DNA of 64,000 bases from Noviherbaspirillum suwonense (GCF_900182955.1 NZ_FXUL01000001.1:620001-684000), one strand, 5' to 3'; shown: positions 10,672 to 19,326, numbered from the stretch's first letter. Made by a program: numbers and translations. The notes: generated by a model not told the origin, from the letters alone.

Positions 10672-11445
10672 ATGGGCAGGCATTACGACAACTACTGGCC
10701 GCCTTACATACCGGTATCGGAACGGCGCGAGCAGGCGCGGGCCGCGCTGGCATCGCTGAAGAAAAAGGGCGTCGACTGCCAGCCGGTTGCGGTCGAGGGA
10801 CGGGCGATCGCGCGGACCTTCTGGGGCATCAAGTGGTGTCGCAACCTGGAAGCCTACAGCGACTTCGCCAACCGCCTTCCGCGCGGGCGCAGCTGCGTGC
10901 GGCACGGCGCGGTGTTGGACCTGCAGATCGGCCCCGGCGCCATCGATGCGCTGGTCAGCGGCGCCGCGGTCTACAAGGTCAGGATAGCCATCGAGCCCTT
11001 GCCCGAACGCGACTGGAAAGCCATCCTCGACGAATGCGCGGGCAAGGTGGCGACGCTGGTCGAACTGCTGCAGGGCCGCCTGTCGGACTCGGTGATGGAG
11101 GTTGTCACGCGTCCCGGTTCCGGCCTGTTTCCGACGCCGAAGCAGATCGATTTCCGCTGCAGCTGCCCGGACGACGCATTCATGTGCAAGCATGTCGCCG
11201 CGGCGCTGTACGCAGCAGGCAACCGACTCGACAGCCAGCCGGAACTGCTGTTCCTGCTGCGCCATGTCGATCCGCAGGAACTGATCCGGCAGGCGGGCAG
11301 CGGGCCGGCCGCGGATGCATCGGCTGCATCGGATGCGGCAGCCGCAGGCCTGGCCGATGCCGACCTGTCTGCGCTGTTCGGCATCGAGATCGATGCGCCG
11401 CCCCCGCCGGCAAAGCCGCCGCGGCGCACGCGCGCGAAAGGCTGA
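10672..11445 (+). CDS. SWIM zinc-finger protein
   Basis: 257 residues. The SWIM motif CxCx(n)CxH is visible as CSCPDDAFMCKH at about 163-174, a fold that binds DNA or protein. The C-terminal 60 residues are Ala/Asp rich and then basic (KPPRRTRAKG), suggesting nucleic-acid contact. It starts 33 bases after the SNF2 helicase stop with GGGAGCAATGAC upstream. This adjacency is a recurrent pairing, so the two likely act as a complex in which the SWIM protein targets the translocase. No enzymatic motif is present; the precise function is unknown. Confidence 0.85.
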   Translation: MGRHYDNYWPPYIPVSERREQARAALASLKKKGVDCQPVAVEGRAIARTFWGIKWCRNLEAYSDFANRLPRGRSCVRHGAVLDLQIGPGAIDALVSGAAVYKVRIAIEPLPERDWKAILDECAGKVATLVELLQGRLSDSVMEVVTRPGSGLFPTPKQIDFRCSCPDDAFMCKHVAAALYAAGNRLDSQPELLFLLRHVDPQELIRQAGSGPAADASAASDAAAAGLADADLSALFGIEIDAPPPPAKPPRRTRAKG

Positions 11446-11678
11446 GCCGGCCGGGAAGCGCATCGGGCCGGGAAGCCCTGCGCGGCAGGGTCCGCCAGCC
11501 AGGATGCGTCCGGCCTGAACCGGCGTGGAGCGCGCCGCGCCGTCTCGCGGCCAGGACCGCGCGTCCCGGCCGCGGCCGTGGCGATCGGCCGCTTGCGGCT
11601 GCCCCGCATCGGCCCTCATCCCGTATAAATTCGCTATAGTGCCTACGCCTATTCAATCTGCAACTATCAGGAGTATCC

Positions 11679-12185
11679 ATGCCCCAGATGCCAACATCGC
11701 CCGGCAAGTCCGACCTCGACCTGCTGCGCCTTGCCCTTGCCTGCGCCGAGCGGGCCAAGGCGGCGGGCCGGCACCCGTTCGGCGCCATCGTCGCCGATGA
11801 ACACGGCAATGTCGTCGCCGAAGCCGGCAACAACTCGATGCCGCCGGAAGGCGACCCGACCCAGCATGCCGAACGTGTCGTGGCGGCGCTGGCCGCGCAA
11901 AGGCTGCCGCGCGAGGCGCTCGCGCGATGCACGCTGTACACCAGCGCTGAGCCGTGCGCGATGTGCGCCGGCGCCATCTACTGGTGCAATATCGGCCGCG
12001 TGGTCTATGCGATGTCGGAAGAGCGGCTGCTCGAACTAACGGGCAGCCATCCGGACAATCCGACGCTGTCGCTGCCGTGCCGCGAGGTCTTCGCCAGCGG
12101 CCAGCGCGCGACCGAGGTCGTGGGGCCGGTGCCGGAAATGGAAGAGGAAGCGGCCGCGCCGCATCTTGGATTCTGGGGGCACTGA
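11679..12185 (+). CDS. Nucleoside/nucleobase deaminase, guanine deaminase-like
   Basis: 168 residues of the zinc-dependent cytidine deaminase fold. The zinc and proton-shuttle residues are HAE at 63-65 and PCAMCAGAIYW beginning near 91. HPFGAIV near 28 and the short length match the Bacillus GuaD / tRNA adenosine deaminase-like group; it lacks the features of a TadA RNA enzyme that I can recognise. Guanine deamination to xanthine is inferred from the cluster: a Rieske oxygenase starts two bases after its stop, and an 8-oxoguanine deaminase-like amidohydrolase and an ABC importer follow. The ATG at 11679 has AGGAGTATCC upstream. A plausible -10 (TATAGT) ends at 11640. Confidence 0.8.
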   Translation: MPQMPTSPGKSDLDLLRLALACAERAKAAGRHPFGAIVADEHGNVVAEAGNNSMPPEGDPTQHAERVVAALAAQRLPREALARCTLYTSAEPCAMCAGAIYWCNIGRVVYAMSEERLLELTGSHPDNPTLSLPCREVFASGQRATEVVGPVPEMEEEAAAPHLGFWGH

Positions 12186-12186
12186 G

Positions 12187-13194
12187 ATGAGCGTCATCGA
12201 CCCCGTACTGTGGAACGACTGGCACCCGGTCGCCGCCAGCGCCGCGTTGCAGCCCGGCGCGATGCAGCCGGCGCGGCTGCTCGGCGAGGAGATCGTGGTC
12301 TGGCGCAGCGCCGATGGCGCGGTGCATGCATGGGATGACCGTTGCCCGCATCGCGGCGCCCGGCTGTCGCTTGGGGCAATCGCCGGCGACCGGCTGGTAT
12401 GCGGCTATCACGGCTGGCAGTTCGACAGCGCCGGCGTCTGCCGGCTGCAGCCCGCCCACCCGTACGACACGCCGCCGCGCGCCGCCTGCGCGCGCACCTT
12501 CCAGGCGCGCGAAGCGTATGGGCTGGTCTGGGCCTGCGTCGGCGCCCCGGCGCTTGCCTTGCCGCCTTTTCCCGAGCAGGCAGAAGGCCGGCTGCGCACG
12601 GTGCTGTGCGGTCCTTATCCGGTACATGCCTGCGGGCCGCGCATCATCGAGAACTTCCTCGACATGGCGCATTTCCCGTTCATCCATAACGGCATCCTCG
12701 GCGACCCGCGTTATACCGAGGTGCCCGACTACCAGGTCGGTCCGTATGACGACGGCCTCGGCGCGGAGGGCATGGAAGGCGTGATCGCGACCGGCTGCCG
12801 CGCCTACCAGCCGCAGGCCAACCTGATGGCCAGCGACGGCTCGATGGTCGAATACACTTACCGCGTGGTGCGCCCGCTCACCGCCATCCTGACCAAGCTG
12901 CCGGAAAAGCAGGGCGGCCTGGTCGAGGCCATCAGCCTGTTCGTGCAGCCGCTGGACGAGGAGCATCACCACGCATGGATCGTGCTGGCGATGAACAACG
13001 ACACCGCGTCGGACGATGAACTGCGCGCTTTCCAGGACCGCATCTTCCTGCAGGACCTGGAGATACTGGAATCGCAGCGGCCCAGGAAAATCCCGCTGGA
13101 GCCGGGCGTGGAATTGCCGCAGCGGGCGGACCGACTATCTGCCGCGTACCGGCGGATGTTGAAGCGCGTCGGCCTGCGCTACGGTGTGCTTTAA
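12187..13194 (+). CDS. Rieske [2Fe-2S] non-haem iron oxygenase, alpha-subunit type
   Basis: 335 residues. The Rieske cluster ligands are CPHRG near 53 and CGYHGWQ near 72. The mononuclear iron site is seen in ENFLDMAHFPFIH near 155-167, with the bridging Asp and the two His. Length and motif spacing fit the VanA/HpxD group of single-component oxygenases that need a separate reductase; none is encoded nearby. It is coupled to the deaminase (one base between stop and ATG), which suggests a nitrogen-base substrate. HpxD of Klebsiella, a Rieske enzyme, oxidises hypoxanthine to xanthine, so an HpxD-like role is the best inference; an N- or O-demethylase is the alternative. Its last 60 bases overlap the convergent esterase gene. 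Confidence 0.82.
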   Translation: MSVIDPVLWNDWHPVAASAALQPGAMQPARLLGEEIVVWRSADGAVHAWDDRCPHRGARLSLGAIAGDRLVCGYHGWQFDSAGVCRLQPAHPYDTPPRAACARTFQAREAYGLVWACVGAPALALPPFPEQAEGRLRTVLCGPYPVHACGPRIIENFLDMAHFPFIHNGILGDPRYTEVPDYQVGPYDDGLGAEGMEGVIATGCRAYQPQANLMASDGSMVEYTYRVVRPLTAILTKLPEKQGGLVEAISLFVQPLDEEHHHAWIVLAMNNDTASDDELRAFQDRIFLQDLEILESQRPRKIPLEPGVELPQRADRLSAAYRRMLKRVGLRYGVL

Positions 13195-14082
13195 GGTGCG
13201 AATCGCTGCATTGCGGTGCGCGTCGGACTGGCATTTGCGGTTGATGTAGCGTAGCGCGTTCGGCAAGGCATTGCGCACGGTGGCCCAGTCCAGTTCGCCA
13301 TTGATTACCCGCAGTTCGCTTTGTCCTGGCTGGATCTCCAGCAGTCTGCCATACAGCTGGGCTGCCATCGGCACCAGTCCCAGCAAAGCGTCGTCGTCGC
13401 CGGTTACGATCCAGATGGGCACCTTGATGCTGCTGCTGCGGTAGGCGTTGAGACGAGCGGTGTAATTGAGCGCCTGCCATTCGGCAGGGTCGAATGCCTG
13501 GTCGGTCATGAACTGCGGCATGCGCCGGATTGCCGAGGTCTCCGCCGGCAACGGGTCATAGATTTCAGGAGCGACGACGGCGGCGCCGCAGAAGCGGTCC
13601 GGGTACTTCATCGCAAGATTCAGCGCGCCGTAACCTCCCATCGACCAGCCGGCGACAGCCCGCCCGGCGCGGTCGCTTAGAAGCCGGTACTTCGATTCGA
13701 CATGAGGCATCAGCTCCTGCATCAACGCCGTCTCGGCCTTGTCCGCGGCGCCATCCACCCACCAGGACTGCGGGCCGAAGCTGGGCATGATCACCACTCT
13801 GGGCTGCAAGACGCCCTTTTTGACGAGTGTATTGAAGATTCCGATGGTGCCGTTTTCCAGCCATTCGTTCTGGTCGCCATCGAGGCCATGCAAAAGGTAA
13901 ATGGCGGAGAGTTTTCCGGCCGTTCTGGCATATTCGTCAGGCAGATAGACGGTGAACTCGACCTTGCGGCCCAGGACCGTCGACTGGTAGCTGTCCTTGA
14001 TGGCCCGTCCCGCCGTGGCATCGACAGAGAGGAATGTGAAAAACAGCGAGACCGCGATCGACAGCATCGTTTTCAAGAACAT
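13135..14082 (-). CDS. Secreted alpha/beta-hydrolase, esterase D-like, catalytic His apparently lost
   Basis: 315 residues. A signal peptide covers about 1-24 (MFLKTMLSIAVSLFFTF then SVDATAG), so it is probably periplasmic or secreted. The fold is that of the esterase D / antigen 85 family: YLLHGLDGDQNEW near 64, nucleophile elbow GWSMGG near 145, and catalytic Asp in TGDDD near 225. The third catalytic residue normally sits in a G-x-His-x-W motif before WR..L; here the sequence is GELDWATVRNALP, with Leu in the His position. The ATG at 14082 has GGAGG upstream; a longer frame to 14136 is less likely. Hydrolytic activity is doubtful. The 3' end overlaps the convergent Rieske gene by 60 bases. 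Confidence 0.8.
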   Translation of the reverse strand: MFLKTMLSIAVSLFFTFLSVDATAGRAIKDSYQSTVLGRKVEFTVYLPDEYARTAGKLSAIYLLHGLDGDQNEWLENGTIGIFNTLVKKGVLQPRVVIMPSFGPQSWWVDGAADKAETALMQELMPHVESKYRLLSDRAGRAVAGWSMGGYGALNLAMKYPDRFCGAAVVAPEIYDPLPAETSAIRRMPQFMTDQAFDPAEWQALNYTARLNAYRSSSIKVPIWIVTGDDDALLGLVPMAAQLYGRLLEIQPGQSELRVINGELDWATVRNALPNALRYINRKCQSDAHRNAAIRTLKHTVAQADALQHPPVRGR

Positions 14083-14185
14083 TGCATAACCCTCCGGTGA
14101 TCCTGGCTGAGTCGCAAGGAATAACCGGGAGTTCATTAAAATAATCGTTCTTTGGGTTGTTTATCCGCTAATCAGCACGTTGGCC

Positions 14186-15607
14186 TCACGCCGCCGCCAG
14201 CAGCGAGCGCACTGCCTCCCGTGCCTCCCGTCCCAGCTGCCGGATGTCCACGCCGGGCAGCCTGTCGTCCTCGACCACGATGCGGCCATCCACCAGCAGC
14301 CACTTCAGGTGCGGCCGCCCACCCGAGGCGACCGGGCCGATGGCCGGGTCGTGCAGGCCGAAATAGCGCGGGTCGTCCAGCGAATACACGGCGATGTCGG
14401 CGCAGGCGCCGACCGTGATGCCCTGCAAGCCGTCCAGCCCCAGCACGCGGGCGCCGCCGGTGGTGCCCCAGCGCACCACGTCCTCGATGCTGGCGGCGTC
14501 GGCGCCGCCCTCTTGCGTGCCGCCTGCGTAGCCGGGCAGCGCATCCTGGCCGCCGCGCGCCCGCTGCATCAGCCAGGCCGCATGGGTCTCGGAAATCATG
14601 TCGGCCGCTTCGTTGGATGCCGCGCCGTCGACGCCGATCGACACTGTCACGCCGGCCGCCTCCAGTTGCCGCACCGGCGCAATGCCGCTGCCCAGCCGGC
14701 CATTGCTCTGCGGGCAATGGGCAATGCCGGTGCCGGTCTGGCCCAGCAGCGCGATCTCGTGCGCGTCGAGCTTGACCAGGTGCGCATACCAGACGTCCGG
14801 CCCCAGCCAGTCATGCTCGCCGACGAATTCCACCGGCGAGCAGTTGAACTTGCCGCGCGCGGCCTGCTGGTATTCAACCGTCTCCGACAGGTGGCTGTGC
14901 AGCCGCAGGCCCAGGCTGCGACCAAACGCGGCCAGCTCGCGCAACTCGGCCGGCTGCACCGAATACAGCGGCGTGGTCGGCGCCATCACGATGCGGCGCA
15001 TGGCAGCCGGGCCGGCGTCGTGATACTGCCGCGCCAGCCGCGCGACGTCTTCCTGGTAGTCCGCCAGCGACTCCGGCCGCAGCGCGCTCGGCAGTTCGGC
15101 CTCGAGCTGCCGGGTCTGGGTCGCGCCGCCGCGGCACAGCACGAAGCGCAGGCCCAGCGCGTCGGCCTCCTCGAACAGGATGGCAGAGCTGTCATACGGC
15201 ATGCCGGGGTAGTACAAATAATGATGGTCGGCCACGGTGCCGCAGCCGGACAGCGCCAGTTCGACCAGGCCGATGCGCGCGGCCAGCCGGAACAGCTTCT
15301 CGTCGAAGCGGGCGCGGTAGCGGTAGGGCGTGGCCGCCAGCCAGTCGGTCAGCGACAGGTTCAGGCCGGACGGGTCGCCCTTCAGCAGCGACTGGAACAG
15401 GTGATGATGGGTGTTGACCCAGGCCGGATAGACCACGCAGTCGGTGGCGTCGAGCACGCGTTCGCCGGGCAGCGGCGCCAGGTGGCCGATCGCCTGGATG
15501 CGGCCGTCCGCCACGCGGATGTCGGGGCCGGCTGCACGGCCGCCGTTATCGGCGCGGCCGGTGAGGATGTCATGGATATTGGTCAGCAGGATGGAGGAAG
15601 TGGTCAT
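14186..15607 (-). CDS. 8-oxoguanine deaminase-like amidohydrolase
   Basis: 473 residues of the amidohydrolase superfamily, subgroup of chlorohydrolase and 8-oxoguanine deaminases. Metal ligands are in NTHHHLFQS near 65, HSHLSE near 237 and the late Asp in SIGVDGAASNE near 322; HCPQSNGRL near 302 matches the 8-oxoguanine deaminase signature. Established members convert 8-oxoguanine (or isocytosine) to uric acid (or uracil). It is divergent from the ABC importer at 15830 and close to a guanine-deaminase-like gene, supporting a role in salvaging purine bases as nitrogen sources. The ATG at 15607 begins the conserved N-terminus; a frame extending to 15799 is composed of unlike sequence and is rejected. 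Confidence 0.8.
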   Translation of the reverse strand: MTTSSILLTNIHDILTGRADNGGRAAGPDIRVADGRIQAIGHLAPLPGERVLDATDCVVYPAWVNTHHHLFQSLLKGDPSGLNLSLTDWLAATPYRYRARFDEKLFRLAARIGLVELALSGCGTVADHHYLYYPGMPYDSSAILFEEADALGLRFVLCRGGATQTRQLEAELPSALRPESLADYQEDVARLARQYHDAGPAAMRRIVMAPTTPLYSVQPAELRELAAFGRSLGLRLHSHLSETVEYQQAARGKFNCSPVEFVGEHDWLGPDVWYAHLVKLDAHEIALLGQTGTGIAHCPQSNGRLGSGIAPVRQLEAAGVTVSIGVDGAASNEAADMISETHAAWLMQRARGGQDALPGYAGGTQEGGADAASIEDVVRWGTTGGARVLGLDGLQGITVGACADIAVYSLDDPRYFGLHDPAIGPVASGGRPHLKWLLVDGRIVVEDDRLPGVDIRQLGREAREAVRSLLAAA

Positions 15608-15829
15608 TGCTCGATCGTCGGTAGTCAGGGATGGGCAGGGCCGGGCACGGCCGGTTGAAGGCAGTTGAAGGACAGGAAAGCTGCGCAGCAAGTTTCCTGC
15701 CATCGCCGGGCCCGTGATTGTTTCGGGTATGGAACTTGCTGAACCTGCATGAGCGGCCGCCGCCTGGACCATGCAAGGCGCCAATGCGGTGCGCACCATT
15801 CTGGAACATCACCTTAGGATCGGATAGCC

Positions 15830-16861
15830 ATGCCCCGTTTCAAGTCATTTCATGTTGCCGCTGCACTGTTGCTGTGCGCGGCGTCGGCACAAACCCTTGC
15901 GCAGGAGACCAAGGTCAAGTTCCAGCTCGACTGGCGCTTCGAAGGCCCGTCCGCACTGTTCCTGGTCGCCAAGAGCAAGGGCTACTTCGAGCAGGAGAAG
16001 CTCGATGTGACCATCGACGCCGGCAACGGCTCGGGCAATGCGGTCAACCGGGTTGCGTCCGGCAGCTATGACATGGGCTTCGCGGACATGGCCGCGCTGA
16101 TGGAATTCACCGCCAACAACCCGTCCGCTCCCAGCAAGCCGGTAGCGGTGATGATGGTCTATAACGACACGCCGGCCGCGGTGCTGGCGCTGAAGAAGTC
16201 CGGCATCAAGACGCCGGCCGACCTCGCGGGCAAGAAGCTGGGCGCGCCGGTCTTCGACGCCGGCCGCCGCGCCTATCCGATCTTCGCCAAGGCCAATGGC
16301 CTGGATGCGGCCAAGGTCAACTGGGTCAGCATGGACCCGCAGCTGCGCGAGACCATGCTGGCGCGCGGCGACATCGACGCCATCACCGGCTTCTACTTCA
16401 CGTCGCTGCTGAACCTGAACGCCCGCGGCGTCAAGGACGAGGACATCGTGGTGATGTCGTATCCGAACTACGGCGTGAAGATGTACGGCAACGCGATCAT
16501 CGCGTCGGACGCTTTCGTCAAGCAGCATCCGGATGCGATCAGGGGCTTCCTGCGGGCCTTCGCCAAGGCGTCGAAGGACGTGATGGCCAACCCGGACGCG
16601 GCGGTCGCCGCGATCAAGGCGCGGGACGCGCTGGTCGACGAAAAGCTGGAGGCGCGCCGGCTGAAGCTGACCATCGCCAGTTCCATCGCCACCGCCAATG
16701 CGAAAGCCGAAGGCTACGGGCAGGTGTCGGCGCCGCGCCTGTCGCTGATGGCGTCGCAGGTGTCGGATGCCTATGGCACCAAGACCCGGGTCGACCCCAA
16801 CGCGGTGTGGAACGCGTCCTTCCTGCCGTCGAAGGCCGAACTCAACGTCTTCCCGAAATAG
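15830..16861 (+). CDS. ABC transporter substrate-binding protein, NMT1/SsuA-like
   Basis: 343 residues with a Sec signal peptide of about 25 residues ending SAQTLAQE. The mature start FQLDWRFEGPSALFLVAKSKGYF is the NMT1/THI5-like pattern shared by binding proteins for pyrimidine precursors, sulphonates and nitrogen bases. The ATG at 15830 begins the signal peptide. It is the first gene of a three-gene importer; the ATPase starts 56 bases downstream. Because the flanking enzymes act on purine-like rings, the ligand is probably a purine or related heterocycle, but the binding protein alone does not show this. Confidence 0.88.
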   Translation: MPRFKSFHVAAALLLCAASAQTLAQETKVKFQLDWRFEGPSALFLVAKSKGYFEQEKLDVTIDAGNGSGNAVNRVASGSYDMGFADMAALMEFTANNPSAPSKPVAVMMVYNDTPAAVLALKKSGIKTPADLAGKKLGAPVFDAGRRAYPIFAKANGLDAAKVNWVSMDPQLRETMLARGDIDAITGFYFTSLLNLNARGVKDEDIVVMSYPNYGVKMYGNAIIASDAFVKQHPDAIRGFLRAFAKASKDVMANPDAAVAAIKARDALVDEKLEARRLKLTIASSIATANAKAEGYGQVSAPRLSLMASQVSDAYGTKTRVDPNAVWNASFLPSKAELNVFPK

Positions 16862-16917
16862 CCGCCTGCGCCAACCGGCCCGCATCGCGCCGATGCGGGC
16901 CCTTATCCGAAGCATCC

Positions 16918-17703
16918 ATGACCGACACCTTTGTAGATTTCAAAAACGTTTTCCTGGCCTATGGCGACAGCGGCGACTTCGCGGTGGAAGACATCACGCT
17001 CAGCACCCGGCAGGGCGAATTCATTGCCATCGTCGGGCCGTCGGGCTGCGGCAAGTCGACCTTCATGAAGCTGGCGACCGGGCTCAAGGCGCCGACCCGC
17101 GGCAGCGTCAGCATCGACGGCGCGCCGGTCACCGGGCCGCTGAAGATCGTCGGCATGGCCTTCCAGGCGCCGACGCTGCTGCCGTGGCGGACCACGCTGG
17201 ACAACGTGCTGCTGCCGCTGGAAATCGTCGAGCCGCATCGCAGCCGCTTCCGCAGCCACCGCGCGGAGTACGAGGCGCAGGCGCTGAAGCTGCTGAAGGC
17301 CGTCGGGCTGGATGGCTATGCGCACCAGTTTCCGTGGCAGCTGTCGGGCGGCATGCAGCAGCGCGCATCGATCTGCCGCGCGCTGATCCACGAGCCCAAG
17401 ATGCTGCTGCTCGACGAGCCTTTCGGCGCGCTGGACGCGTTCACCCGCGAGGAGCTGTGGTGCATCCTGCGCGACCTGCAGGCGGCGCAGCGCTTCAACG
17501 TCATCCTGGTCACGCATGACCTGCGCGAGGCGGCCTTCCTGGCCGACACCATCTACGTGATGAGCCGGCGGCCGGGCCGCATCGTGGCGTGCAAGACGAA
17601 CCCCTTGCCCGGCCCGCGCGAACTGGAGGTCACCTACACCGAGCCGTTCACCGCGCTGGTCCATGAACTGCGCGAGCACATCGGCCGCGTACGCACGTCC
17701 TGA
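16918..17703 (+). CDS. ABC transporter ATP-binding protein, SsuB/TauB type
   Basis: 261 residues. Walker A GPSGCGKST near 40-48, Q-loop in MAFQAPTLLPWR, signature LSGGMQQR near 142, Walker B LLLDEPFGALDA near 163-174 and the switch His in VTHD. Sequence layout is that of the nitrate/sulphonate/taurine importer ATPases that pair with NMT1-type binding proteins. It begins 56 bases after the binding protein and ends 10 bases before the permease, so the three are one operon. Confidence 0.92.
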   Translation: MTDTFVDFKNVFLAYGDSGDFAVEDITLSTRQGEFIAIVGPSGCGKSTFMKLATGLKAPTRGSVSIDGAPVTGPLKIVGMAFQAPTLLPWRTTLDNVLLPLEIVEPHRSRFRSHRAEYEAQALKLLKAVGLDGYAHQFPWQLSGGMQQRASICRALIHEPKMLLLDEPFGALDAFTREELWCILRDLQAAQRFNVILVTHDLREAAFLADTIYVMSRRPGRIVACKTNPLPGPRELEVTYTEPFTALVHELREHIGRVRTS

Positions 17704-17713
17704 AAGCCCGAAC

Positions 17714-18475
17714 ATGAAAAACAACTTAGTGCGCAAGAGCGCGCCGTGGCTGCTGCTGGCCGCGGTGCTGGTGATATGGCAGCTGGTCTGCAGCGTCTTC
17801 AACGTCTCCGAATTCGTGTTTCCGAGCCCGCTGGCCATCGTGCAGTCGCTAATCGAATTTGCCGGCCCCATCGCGATGCATGCATGGCGCACGTTCTGGG
17901 TCACGATGGCCGGCTTCGCGCTGGCGGTGCTGGTCGGCGTGGTGCTGGGCATGGCGATCGGTTCGTCGCCCTTCCTCTACGCCGCCGCATACCCGCTGAT
18001 GACCGCGTTCAATGCCTTGCCCAAGGCGGCCTTCGTGCCCATCCTGGTGGTCTGGTTCGGCATCGGCGCGGGGCCGGCGATACTGACCGCCTTCCTGATT
18101 TCCTTCTTCCCGATCATGGTCAATATCGCGACCGGGCTGGCGACGCTGGAGCCGGAAATGGAGGATGTGCTGCGGGTGCTGGGCGCGCGCCGGATGGACG
18201 TGCTGCTGAAGGTGGGACTGCCGCGTTCGATGCCGTATTTCTTCGCGTCACTGAAGGTCGCCATCACGCTGGCCTTCGTCGGCACCACGGTGTCGGAAAT
18301 GACCGCGTCGAACGAGGGCATCGGCTACCTGCTGGTGTCGGCCGGCTCGTCGATGCGGATGCCGCTGGCCTTTGCCGGCCTGGTGGTCATCGGCGCAATG
18401 GCGATGACGATGTATGAGCTGTTTTCAGTGGTGGAGAAGCGGACGACGGGCTGGGCGCATCGCGGTGCGCGCTGA
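17714..18475 (+). CDS. ABC transporter permease, SsuC/TauC type
   Basis: 253 residues with about six membrane segments: one near 10-30, then four after residue 65 and one at the end. The EAA-type loop that docks with the ATPase is recognisable around VLGARRMDVLLKVGLPRSMP. It is the last gene of the importer operon. Substrate specificity is set by the binding protein. The ATG at 17714 follows the ATPase stop by 10 bases. Confidence 0.9.
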   Translation: MKNNLVRKSAPWLLLAAVLVIWQLVCSVFNVSEFVFPSPLAIVQSLIEFAGPIAMHAWRTFWVTMAGFALAVLVGVVLGMAIGSSPFLYAAAYPLMTAFNALPKAAFVPILVVWFGIGAGPAILTAFLISFFPIMVNIATGLATLEPEMEDVLRVLGARRMDVLLKVGLPRSMPYFFASLKVAITLAFVGTTVSEMTASNEGIGYLLVSAGSSMRMPLAFAGLVVIGAMAMTMYELFSVVEKRTTGWAHRGAR

Positions 18476-18636
18476 GCGGAGATGAGGTGAACTGATGCGG
18501 GGAAGGGGCGTTGCGGGCTGGCGCCGGGCGCCGCAGCGCCCATGGTTTGGGCTTGCGGCGCCGTCATCCATTGCGGCTCGTGGTGTCCCGTACGAAGCAG
18601 CGCGGGGCTGCATCGCTATTGCAGGAAGCCGGCGTT

Positions 18637-18738
18637 CTACCGCGACCGGCGCATCGCAAGCACCATGGATACGCCGGTCGCGAGCGTCGTGACGGCGACG
18701 CATCCAATGGCCAGCAATTCAAGCTGCATGGCGGTCAT
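18637..18738 (-). CDS. Possible 33-residue single-span membrane protein
   Basis: A short frame reads MTAMQLELLAIGCVAVTTLA and ends with a basic MRRSR tail, giving one strongly hydrophobic helix with positive C-terminal residues. That is the look of small bacterial membrane proteins. No good ribosome site precedes the ATG, and conservation cannot be tested here, so the call is weak. The rest of 18476-18782 holds nothing recognisable. Confidence 0.25.
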   Translation of the reverse strand: MTAMQLELLAIGCVAVTTLATGVSMVLAMRRSR

Positions 18739-18782
18739 GGCAGGGTGCGCAAGATTGCGGGACCTGGCGGAGACGGGCCGGC

Positions 18783-19022
18783 TTAACCGCGCGAGGCGAT
18801 GAAGCGGAGTTCTGCGGCCAGGTTCGGCGACAGCGCCTCGTAGTCACGGGCCAGCCTGAACACCGCGAGCTGGTCACGCAGCGTTGAACGCGGCGACGCC
18901 GGTTGCTGCGGCTTCACCGCGAGCAGGGCGGCCAGCAGCGAGCGGAACGCATAGCCGACGTTCTGCGCATAGGTCGAGGGAGCTTCGTTGCGGGCTGCAT
19001 GTGGAAAAGTGATCGTGGACAT
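18783..19022 (-). CDS. Small hypothetical protein, 79 residues
   Basis: A short protein beginning MSTITFPHAARNEAPSTYAQ. It has one amphipathic-to-hydrophobic stretch (VGYAFRSLLAALLAV, about 22-37) and a basic/acidic C-terminal half rich in Leu and Arg. AGGAG stands seven bases before the ATG at 19022, which supports real translation. Family not recognised; similar short N-termini occur as uncharacterised proteins in relatives, but I cannot assign a function. It faces away from the gluconate operon and has no operon partner. Confidence 0.6.
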   Translation of the reverse strand: MSTITFPHAARNEAPSTYAQNVGYAFRSLLAALLAVKPQQPASPRSTLRDQLAVFRLARDYEALSPNLAAELRFIASRG

Positions 19023-19142
19023 CGTTTACTCCTGGTGATTTCTGTATGGAACAAGTATGGGGTTGGTCCGGGCGGGTTTCCAATTTTCAGTGCTCATACC
19101 TACTATTGCGTTTGCTTATAGCTGCGTGTAGGGATCGTCGCC

Positions 19143-19326
19143 ATGAATAGTGAAATCCGTCCCGTTTACAGTGGAGTTATGTGTCCAGACGATAGCGGCG
19201 CAATTTCCATTGCATCCATGATTTAAATCACCCCGATTAAGTATCTTTTTGATAACATTGCTGTACCGACTGCGGGATTTCCCGCATATTCATTGCCCAG
19301 GGGCTTCGCTTCTGGGCATTTTTTTT
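19143..19326 (+). ncRNA. Candidate small RNA or short-peptide transcript ending in an orphan terminator
   Basis: This AT-richer stretch between the 79-residue gene and the gluconate operon contains a 27-codon frame (19143-19226, preceded by AGGGA), a perfect hairpin GCGGGATTTCCCGC, and then a strong intrinsic terminator at 19294-19326. No annotated plus-strand gene lies between it and the permease that ends 660 bases upstream, so the terminator needs another transcript. No clear promoter was found. Prediction only. Confidence 0.3.
19294..19326 (+). terminator. Intrinsic terminator
   Basis: Arms TGCCCAG and CTGGGCA close a loop of 11 bases and are followed by a run of eight T. It is a textbook rho-independent terminator on the plus strand and isolates the gluconate operon promoter from upstream transcription. 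Confidence 0.8.
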
